Below, one piece after another: positions 41,354-53,815 of a stretch of 53,815 bases of DNA. Location: assembly GCF_002532075.1 (NCBI RefSeq), contig NZ_LYXE01000099.1:1-53815 (forward strand), read 5' to 3'. The stretch is from Candidatus Chloroploca asiatica (GTDB lineage: Bacteria; Chloroflexota; Chloroflexia; Chloroflexales; Chloroflexaceae). Every line of letters starts with the position of its first letter. Position 1 is the stretch's first letter. Under the pieces are notes generated by a model. The model was not told where the DNA came from, ran no database searches, and saw only the letters and a list, made by a program, of their open reading frames with translations. The translations under genes and the position numbers were made by a program.

Positions 41354-42820
41354 TTAGCCTGCTTGGCCCATGCTCTCCAGGTCGTCGAGGCTGATCCGTT
41401 GCTCGTGATGCCGGGCCAGTTCACGCCAGACCAGCGTCTGGCTCGTGCGTTCTTCGTGACCGACGATCACTACCACATCAATACCCCGGCGTGCGGCATC
41501 GCTCAGATTGCGCCCCACGGCACGCCCACGCAGATCAACCGTGACAATCATGTTTTGGGTACGCAACTGCTGCGCAACCTGTTGCGCATAGCCGTAATCA
41601 TCATCGGCAACCGGAGCCACCAGGACATGCTGGCGGCGACCGAGAGGAGGCTTGAGCTTGCTGGCGGCGACGACCCGTTCGAGGCCATAGGCAAAGCCAA
41701 CCGCAGGAACGCGCCCGCGCCCACCGAGGGCGGCGACCAGATCATCGTAGCGCCCGCCACCACACAGTTGTAGCCCACTGGCATCATCAATCTCAAAGAT
41801 CATGCCGCTGTAGTAGTGCAAGCCGCGCCCCAACCCGGCCTCAATCCGAATGTGTTCGGCGTCAAGCCCGTGCGCCTCGAGCAGTTCAACCAGCGCCCCC
41901 AGTTCCTGGTAGGCAGGTGCTTCAAGGTTATACGCGCTGAGCATCGCGGCCATGGCAGGCATCGCGGTCGCGGGTGGACCACTGAGGCTCGTCAAGTGGG
42001 TGAGGATTGTCAGGGCATGTTCAAGCGCCGCCTGTTCGTCGCGTCGGCGCAACTTGCGCAACAGGCGCGCCACAATCTCTTCAGGATGGCGCGTTCCCGT
42101 ACTGAGGTCAAGTTCCATCATGCGCAGCGTCTGAAGCAACCAGGCGGCTGATTGGCTCTCGTCGATCCCGGGAGGCAACTCGAGTCCTGCCGGTATTTCG
42201 CTGTTATCCTCATGCAGCCGTTCGCGGATCGCCTCGGGGCCACGGGTGCGTAGGCGATCAAGCCCCCAGACCAGAATGCCCTGCGTACGTTCGGTGAGGC
42301 CGAGTTGGGCAAGGATTTCGCGCACGAGACCGACATGACCAATCAGCACACGGTAGTCGTTGATGCCCACAGCCTCGAGGCCGGCGCATGCCACGGCGAG
42401 TGCCTCGGCATCAGCGCGCGGGGCAGGGCCACCAATGATCTCGCCCCCGATCTGGGTAAACTGGCGATACGTGTGGCGTTGCGGGCGTTCATAACGAAAG
42501 ACCGGCCCGCTATAACTCAGACGTAGCGGCAGGGGTTGATCCTGCAAATGGGCCACATAAGCCCGCAAGACTGAGGCTGTCCATTCAGGTCGCAGGGCAA
42601 GGTCGCGCCCACCAAAGCTAAACTCATAGACTTTGCCAGCCAGTTCCTCACCGAGTTTGCGTTGATAGAGATCGCGATGTTCAATAATCGGTAGATCAAC
42701 GGGTGCATAGCCATACGCCTCAAGGATTGCCTCGATGTGCGAACGCACCCGTATGGCCTCACCCTGGGCAGCAGGAAGCAGATCACGCATCCCGCGAACG
42801 ACCTCAAGCGTACCACTCAC
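41354..42820 (-). CDS. HisS/HisZ-like class II aminoacyl-tRNA synthetase family protein
   Basis: The 488-residue protein has a histidyl-tRNA synthetase core and a C-terminal anticodon-binding-like domain (HVLVAPVADDDYGYAQQVAQQLR...IDVVVIVGHEE). Motifs read ALRPEWTASVLRAYVAH, FRYERPQRHTYRQFTQIGGEI, GLGRGLHYYSGMIFEI, LCGGGRYDDLVAALGG and VPAVGFAYGLERVV. Most residues of an active HisRS are kept, but RGLDYYT is RGLHYYS and a long insert lies between about residues 200 and 300. The protein is longer than usual HisS. The hisG neighbour suggests HisZ, but HisG here is the long form, and HisZ normally lacks the anticodon domain. It may be the main HisRS, a second HisRS or a regulatory paralogue. GTG start with AGAGGAAG upstream. 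Confidence 0.8.
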   Translation of the reverse strand: MSGTLEVVRGMRDLLPAAQGEAIRVRSHIEAILEAYGYAPVDLPIIEHRDLYQRKLGEELAGKVYEFSFGGRDLALRPEWTASVLRAYVAHLQDQPLPLRLSYSGPVFRYERPQRHTYRQFTQIGGEIIGGPAPRADAEALAVACAGLEAVGINDYRVLIGHVGLVREILAQLGLTERTQGILVWGLDRLRTRGPEAIRERLHEDNSEIPAGLELPPGIDESQSAAWLLQTLRMMELDLSTGTRHPEEIVARLLRKLRRRDEQAALEHALTILTHLTSLSGPPATAMPAMAAMLSAYNLEAPAYQELGALVELLEAHGLDAEHIRIEAGLGRGLHYYSGMIFEIDDASGLQLCGGGRYDDLVAALGGRGRVPAVGFAYGLERVVAASKLKPPLGRRQHVLVAPVADDDYGYAQQVAQQLRTQNMIVTVDLRGRAVGRNLSDAARRGIDVVVIVGHEERTSQTLVWRELARHHEQRISLDDLESMGQAG

Positions 42821-42973
42821 AGCATCTTCCTCTTCGCTAACGCGCTCACAGCCGCAAGAAGTATAGTACGGTTAGCTTTTCAGCGCAAGGGAAGCCGCTT
42901 GCTGTCGATTTTGCGTGTGGCAGTTGCCCGCGCCGCGCCTGCTGCTGGTTGATGAGGAGGTAGGGTCAGTGCC

Positions 42974-43357
42974 CTACAACCGATGAAAGACCTCGCCCCG
43001 CCCGTTCACCATCAGATAGCCATTGCGGGTAAGCAACATTGTGTGCTCGTCGCTCTGGGGGATCGCGACAGGACGGGCGACCATTACCTCGCCGTCGGGT
43101 AATTCGATGCGCAGAGTTGGCTGAACAGGCTCTTCAAAAGCCGGTTCGCCACTGGCAACCCGCCGGGCGGCCTGCCCGAGAACCTGCATCTGACGAACAA
43201 CCAGACTTGTCACGACAACCACGGCTGCAATAGCGAGCCCAAGCGCTGCTGCTGGAAGAATGACGGCCAAGGTTATGATCAAAGCCGCAGTGAGGAAAAG
43301 GATGACTCCTGCGAGTTGCCCCCACTGACGAACAGAAGACGTGTATGATATATTCAT
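42974..43357 (-). CDS. Small membrane protein, unknown function
   Basis: A 127-residue protein with two adjacent hydrophobic helices (LAGVILFLTAALIITLAVIL and ALGLAIAAVVVVTSLVV) followed by a hydrophilic domain of about 70 residues (TLRIELPDGEVMVARPVAIPQ; TMLLTRNGYLMVNGRGEVFHRL). Not recognised. The soluble part is probably cytoplasmic or beta-rich. It lies between the C25 peptidase gene and the HisS-like gene on the same strand, 113 bp after the former. No strong ribosome site. Confidence 0.6.
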   Translation of the reverse strand: MNISYTSSVRQWGQLAGVILFLTAALIITLAVILPAAALGLAIAAVVVVTSLVVRQMQVLGQAARRVASGEPAFEEPVQPTLRIELPDGEVMVARPVAIPQSDEHTMLLTRNGYLMVNGRGEVFHRL

Positions 43358-43470
43358 TGCGCGACCCTTCGCTTTGCTCAGGGTGACACATTGTCACACC
43401 TCTGCTTGCTTGTCAGTATAGCAGGGTCGTGTTGTAGGGGTGCTAGCAAAGTGTTAGCAAAGTGTTGGCG

Positions 43471-45924
43471 TCAGCGGTTGACGACTGGTAAGAAGAGGCG
43501 GTTGTGCGGGGCCTCGTCATGATCATGAAGACGTACGTGCGTCAGTGGATCACCCAGCAGGAGATAGGTGAAGAGTGGGCCGGTGTTGAGGTCGCTGTTG
43601 GCGGCGAGGTTGTGCAGACTCGCCAGGGTCAGGGTGCCGAGGCTGGCCTGGTTGGATGGGGTTGCCCAGAGCGCTTCGAAGAAGCCCTGGTGAAGTTGGT
43701 TGTGTCCGTAGGAGACGCCAAAGCCCGCCGGTCCCCAGACGGCAATGGCGCCGCCGCGGGCCAGGACAAGGCGTTCATCAACGGTGGTGCCGCTGATGGC
43801 CGGGGTGGCAAAGGCGCTGCTCAGGCAGGTCATGGCTAGCACCACGGGCAGACGGTCGCGGTTGGTGAGTTGGTCAGGGTCGTAGAGCCCAAGCATCCAC
43901 GAGTATTCGGCACTTGGGTCGGTGATGGCCCATTGCCAGGCGTGGCTGTGGCCGGTATAGACGAGCAGACTCGCGCCGTTGTTGAAAGCGGCGAGCGTTT
44001 GCTGACGCGCCTCAACCGCTGAGGCGTAGCCATTGGTGCCAGAGGGATCGTAGTAGACGCGTCGCACCTGCATCTGGGCAGGGAGGGCGTCGGCGATCGC
44101 TTCGGACTCAGCAGCAAAGTCGCCGGCGGTATCGGCGTCGTCGGCGATCAGGGCAATGGTCTGACGCCAGCCGTCGCCGACAGGAGCGGTATCGTACGCG
44201 ATCAGTTTACCCACCAGTGCCTGCAACTCAGCTTCACTCTTGACCGGTAGCCGCCCAATCGCGAGCGTTGGCGTCTGTTGATTCCGTGGATCGTCGGTGG
44301 CAAGGCGTCCATAGCAGGTATCGCAGGCCGCCTCGCCAAGCCACGGGTCAACGTAGGCCAGGTAGGGTGGGATAATGTTGCGATTGAGGCTCCCGCGTTT
44401 TGTCCAGTCGTGCGGGTCAACGCTGCCGTCGCCCACGAGGATGATCATCGAGGGCGGATCGGGCCAGGTTGTTGTGAGATGGCGGAGAAAACGCCGGATT
44501 GCTTCGGGATCAACGGCCCCGTAGCTCCAGGCATCATAGATTGCTTCGCTCGACGCCGCCGCTACGCGGTAGCCCTGCGTCTGCCGATGCGCAAGCAGTG
44601 GCTCCAGTCTGGCGTGCCATGCTTCCGGGGCAATGTAGAGCGCGTCGAGGCTTTGTGGTGCGTTGATGGTCGTGGCGTGCCATGTGGTCACGGTGGGTTG
44701 GTGGAGGGTGCCAGGGCCGGTGATCAGGTATCTGCGGGCTTGCGGGCCGTCAATAAAGCTGGTGGCCGCCGGGTGCAGCCGCACCGGTGCAGCTGGTTCG
44801 CTTAGGTCGTAGAGGTTCCAGTTTGGGGGGAGACCGGTGAGTTGATAGCGCCAGTTCCCGCCGATGCCCTCAAAGAGGACACCCTGTTCCGCCAATTCGA
44901 GCCGCGCCGGACGCTCCCAGGTGATGGTGTCAAGCAGCGTGCCGACGGGTTGCTCGACAGCCTTGAGGCTCACGTGTAGCATTTCGTCTGTCTGAGCCAG
45001 ATCATTGAACTGCTGTGTTTGGCCTTCTGTCCCTGGTTCACAGACGATGCCTAAGCCGGGAAGCTCCAGCGCGAAGCCGCCACAGTCTGGAGCCTCCCTT
45101 GCCCCCCACCCCCTGCCCCTCCCCCACGAGGGGGGAGGGGAGTTTTCCCGCAGCACTATCTGGTGATTGGTTCCCACCTCCCCCACCATCAACTGGTGTT
45201 CCCACACGCCTATTCCCGTCCAGGTGATGATGTCGGACTGGTTGGCGAGGGCGATGTGCAGATGCAAGGCACCGGTGGTATAACTCTGGCCGGTGACGGT
45301 CAGGCTCAGTGGGCCTGTCGCGGGTGGGAGAGTTGCGCCCAGCGGGAGCGCGATGGTATCGGGGCGCCCTGGTTCGGCGCGCAGGTCGCCGCTAAACCAG
45401 TGGTCATTGTCAGCGCCAGCGCGCCGTGAGTCGTAGCGTTGTGGAGTGTAGATCCGGCCTGTTTCGCGTGCCTCGGTGCGTGAGGGGGCCGTGCCTTCGG
45501 CGACGTTCCGCGAGGCTAGGCGTGGCCCAGTGGTCGCCTCGACGGTGAGCCAGTAGTGCGCGGTGAGATTCCAGCGATCGCCCGGTGGCGGCGCGTAGAA
45601 GCGGATGGTATCGGTTGGATCAAGGCGCTGGTCGCCACCGTCATCCACCTCCAACGGAATAGCACGCCCGGCGTGGCGGAGCCAGAGGCGGGTTGGATCA
45701 ACGGCAGGATCGAGCCCTGCGGCCAACAAGGTTGCCCCGGTCAGGTGCTGCATACCCCCTGCGCTCACCGTGATGACCAGGGCTTCAGTCGTCGTGGGTG
45801 ATTGAACGATCGTCTGGCTCGTGGTTGCTCCTGGGAGATTCAGGCTGACCAGCAGCACAGCGAGCAACCCAAATAGGGTGCGGTGCAGGCCGAGACGCCT
45901 CTGTTTGTGGATCAACGCCTCCAC
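43471..45924 (-). CDS. C25 family (gingipain-like) cysteine peptidase, secreted
   Basis: Exported protein of 817 residues. A signal sequence (LHRTLFGLLAVLLVSLNLPGA) is followed by a beta-rich N-terminal half. The peptidase domain (about 420-750) has MIILVGDGSVDPHDW, the catalytic-type His in LLVYTGHSHAWQW and the catalytic-type Cys in VVLAMTCLSSAFA. C25 enzymes include gingipains and PorU-like surface-sorting proteases, so it may process the surface proteins encoded upstream. The protein ends in NRLFLPVVNR, similar to the end of the 47087 gene. A GC-rich palindrome lies inside the frame at 45116-45140. GTG start, overlapping the stalk protein gene by 13 bp. Confidence 0.85.
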   Translation of the reverse strand: MEALIHKQRRLGLHRTLFGLLAVLLVSLNLPGATTSQTIVQSPTTTEALVITVSAGGMQHLTGATLLAAGLDPAVDPTRLWLRHAGRAIPLEVDDGGDQRLDPTDTIRFYAPPPGDRWNLTAHYWLTVEATTGPRLASRNVAEGTAPSRTEARETGRIYTPQRYDSRRAGADNDHWFSGDLRAEPGRPDTIALPLGATLPPATGPLSLTVTGQSYTTGALHLHIALANQSDIITWTGIGVWEHQLMVGEVGTNHQIVLRENSPPPSWGRGRGWGAREAPDCGGFALELPGLGIVCEPGTEGQTQQFNDLAQTDEMLHVSLKAVEQPVGTLLDTITWERPARLELAEQGVLFEGIGGNWRYQLTGLPPNWNLYDLSEPAAPVRLHPAATSFIDGPQARRYLITGPGTLHQPTVTTWHATTINAPQSLDALYIAPEAWHARLEPLLAHRQTQGYRVAAASSEAIYDAWSYGAVDPEAIRRFLRHLTTTWPDPPSMIILVGDGSVDPHDWTKRGSLNRNIIPPYLAYVDPWLGEAACDTCYGRLATDDPRNQQTPTLAIGRLPVKSEAELQALVGKLIAYDTAPVGDGWRQTIALIADDADTAGDFAAESEAIADALPAQMQVRRVYYDPSGTNGYASAVEARQQTLAAFNNGASLLVYTGHSHAWQWAITDPSAEYSWMLGLYDPDQLTNRDRLPVVLAMTCLSSAFATPAISGTTVDERLVLARGGAIAVWGPAGFGVSYGHNQLHQGFFEALWATPSNQASLGTLTLASLHNLAANSDLNTGPLFTYLLLGDPLTHVRLHDHDEAPHNRLFLPVVNR
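45116..45140. repeat. GC-rich palindrome within the C25 peptidase gene
   Basis: CCCCTCCCCC-ACGAG-GGGGGAGGGG, a perfect 10-bp stem. It is read in frame as a low-complexity PPPSWGRGRGWGA segment between two conserved-looking parts of the peptidase N-terminal half, as if an intergenic-type repeat had inserted without breaking the frame. Confidence 0.75.
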
Positions 45925-47081
45925 CGTAAGTATGCTCCGATCATAATGAGGCTCACAGCGAGCACATAGAGGCCCAGGCTGCCAGGGTTGGTCTGCGTAA
46001 GACCGGCATGGGGCAAAATGACCGAGATGTTGGGATTACCTGTGCCGGTGCCCGAGCCAGGAGGATCATATCCGCCCGTGCCTGGGCCAGAAGTTGGCCC
46101 CGTTTCGGCGGTTGGTTGCCATCCTGTGGCAAAGGTTGGCGTTGCCTGTGGCGTTGAGGTTGCCGGGACATCGGTGATAGGTAACAAGGCGGTCGGGATG
46201 GCCTCTTCGGTGGGTAGGATATCCTCGATAGGTAACAGGGTCGTTGGGATGGTCTCTTCGGTGGGCACGCTATCCTCGGTGGGCATGGTGGCGGTTGGCG
46301 TATTGGTGGGGGGCGGCACCTCAGTAGGATCGGGCGGCACGTCGGTGGCGGTTGGCGTATTGGTGGGGGGCGGCACCTCAGTGGGGGGCGGCACGTCAGT
46401 AGGATCGGGCGGCACGTCGGTGGCGGTTGGCGTATTGGTGGGGGGCGGCACCTCAGTGGGGGTCGGCACGTCGGTGGCGGTTGGCGTATTGGTGGGGGTC
46501 GGCACGTCAGTAGGATCGGTCGGCACGTCAGTGGGGGTCGGCACGTCGGTGGGGGTCGGCACGTCAGTGGGGGTCGGCACGTCAGTGGGATCGGTCGGCA
46601 CGTCGGTGGGGGTCGGCACGTCGGTGGGGGTCGGCACGTCGGTGGGGGTCGGCACGTCGGTGGGATCGGTCGGCACGTCAGTGGGGGTCGGCACCTCGGT
46701 GGGATCGGTCGGCACGTCGGTGGGGGTCGGCACGTCGGTGGGATCGGTCGGCACGTCGGTGGGGGTCGGCACCTCGGTGGGATCGGTCGGCACGTCAGTG
46801 GGGGTCGGCACGTCGGTGGGATCGGTCGGCACGTCGGTGGGGGTCGGCACGTCAGTGGGATCGGTCGGCACGTCGGTGGGGGTCGGCACGTCAGTAGGAT
46901 CGGTCGGCACGTCGGTGGGGGTCGGCACCTCAGTGGGAGGTAGTGGCTCACCGGTCTCCGTGAGTGACATCAACCCATCATCTGATGGTGTATTGGCAAC
47001 AACCAGCCTCATGCTCCCGCTCATCACAATGATGATCAGGAGCATGAGGGCGAAGATGGAGGCAAAGGCAAAGTGTTTCAT
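45912..47081 (-). CDS. Thr/Pro-rich stalk protein with C-terminal membrane anchor
   Basis: Surface protein of about 389 residues. An N-terminal hydrophobic signal (FASIFALMLLIIIVMSGSMRLVVA) is followed by some 200 residues of a hexapeptide repeat with PTPTDV and PTDPTDV as main units, then PPTEV/PPTNTPTATDV variants. A Gly/Pro/Ser linker, ILPHAG, a hydrophobic helix (LYVLAVSLIMIGAYL) and RWRR end the protein. The end looks like a sortase-type signal with LPHAG in place of LPxTG, but no sortase gene is in the window; a plain membrane anchor is equally possible. It lies between the giant SdrD protein gene and the C25 peptidase gene with almost no spacing. Confidence 0.85.
   Translation of the reverse strand: MKHFAFASIFALMLLIIIVMSGSMRLVVANTPSDDGLMSLTETGEPLPPTEVPTPTDVPTDPTDVPTPTDVPTDPTDVPTPTDVPTDPTDVPTPTDVPTDPTEVPTPTDVPTDPTDVPTPTDVPTDPTEVPTPTDVPTDPTDVPTPTDVPTPTDVPTPTDVPTDPTDVPTPTDVPTPTDVPTPTDVPTDPTDVPTPTNTPTATDVPTPTEVPPPTNTPTATDVPPDPTDVPPPTEVPPPTNTPTATDVPPDPTEVPPPTNTPTATMPTEDSVPTEETIPTTLLPIEDILPTEEAIPTALLPITDVPATSTPQATPTFATGWQPTAETGPTSGPGTGGYDPPGSGTGTGNPNISVILPHAGLTQTNPGSLGLYVLAVSLIMIGAYLRWRR
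46300..46940. repeat. 18/36-bp coding tandem repeat in the stalk gene
   Basis: Repeats of GTGGGGGTCGGCACGTC and GTGGGATCGGTCGGCACGTC alternate, giving the PTPTDV and PTDPTDV units on the minus strand. The copies are nearly identical at DNA level, with GTCAG/GTCGG and CACCTC/CACGTC variants, so the length is probably variable between strains. Confidence 0.9.
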
Positions 47082-47086
47082 CACAT

Positions 47087-53815
<6,729 letters not shown>

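Noticed and set aside
45015-45227. Plus-strand frame within the C25 gene
   Set aside because: Arises from the GC-rich palindrome; the minus-strand peptidase frame is continuous.

Overview
This window reads as a GC-rich piece of a Chloroflexota chromosome, most likely from the Chloroflexales (relatives of Chloroflexus, Roseiflexus or Oscillochloris). That placement is inference from gene style. The signs are large secreted proteins ending in a short LPLIMR/LPVVNR-type tail, a giant SdrD/DUF11 surface protein, a C25 gingipain-like peptidase, a V4R-domain (BchJ-like) protein and GC-rich palindromic intergenic repeats. No rRNA, tRNA, CRISPR array or phage was seen.

Layout. 1-5.9 kb: a 12-bp tandem array at the left edge, selO and a radical SAM gene, a transposase remnant, a Uma2 nuclease and a PAS-PAS-STAS (RsbR-like) sensor. 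5.9-17.6 kb: a 1,748-residue ExeM/NucH-type secreted nuclease, a GT-C-like membrane protein whose 5' end runs into repeats, a pruA-type dehydrogenase, an S41 protease lipoprotein and a MOSC protein. 17.9-25.7 kb: the metabolic centrepiece, hdrC-hdrB-hdrA-mvhD-mvhG-mvhA, then a hydrogenase maturation protease and a cyclic-nucleotide-binding protein. It is tightly packed on the + strand and closed by a strong terminator. 25.7-33.9 kb: a CoA-disulfide/sulfur reductase-like flavoprotein, a hemolysin III family protein, a ParB-N/UspA fusion, a V4R protein, a tungsten-type aldehyde:ferredoxin oxidoreductase (AOR), and a convergent three-gene set with a MoaD-like protein. 34-38.4 kb: an MFS transporter, a CPBP protease fragment, an SLC13/TrkA-C transporter, a six-copy 50-bp repeat and a UspA protein. 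38.5-42.8 kb: a minus-strand run of a HisS/HisZ-like protein, a creatininase-family protein, long-form hisG and purM. 43-53.8 kb: surface genes, namely a giant SdrD/DUF11 protein (open at the right edge), a Thr/Pro stalk protein with an LPHAG-TM-RWRR tail, and a C25 peptidase.

How the parts may work together. HdrABC-MvhADG is the electron-bifurcating hydrogenase/heterodisulfide reductase unit known from methanogens. It couples H2 to ferredoxin and a disulfide-type acceptor. The AOR 6 kb downstream is a ferredoxin-dependent enzyme, and the flavoprotein between them has the single active-site Cys of CoA-disulfide/NAD(P)H sulfur reductases. The 17.9-33.6 kb stretch can therefore be read as a ferredoxin/H2/thiol redox island. 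This link is inference.

The non-coding DNA has its own logic. Five convergent gene ends carry perfect 14-22 bp stems with 3-nt loops, most of them built around CCAGC-nnn-GCTGG. A separate composite element has inverted 21-bp ends (GGGCACCC-N5-GGGTGCCC) and occurs once at 15.45 kb and as a six-unit direct array at 37.4 kb. The left-edge 12-mer array is built from the same sequence.
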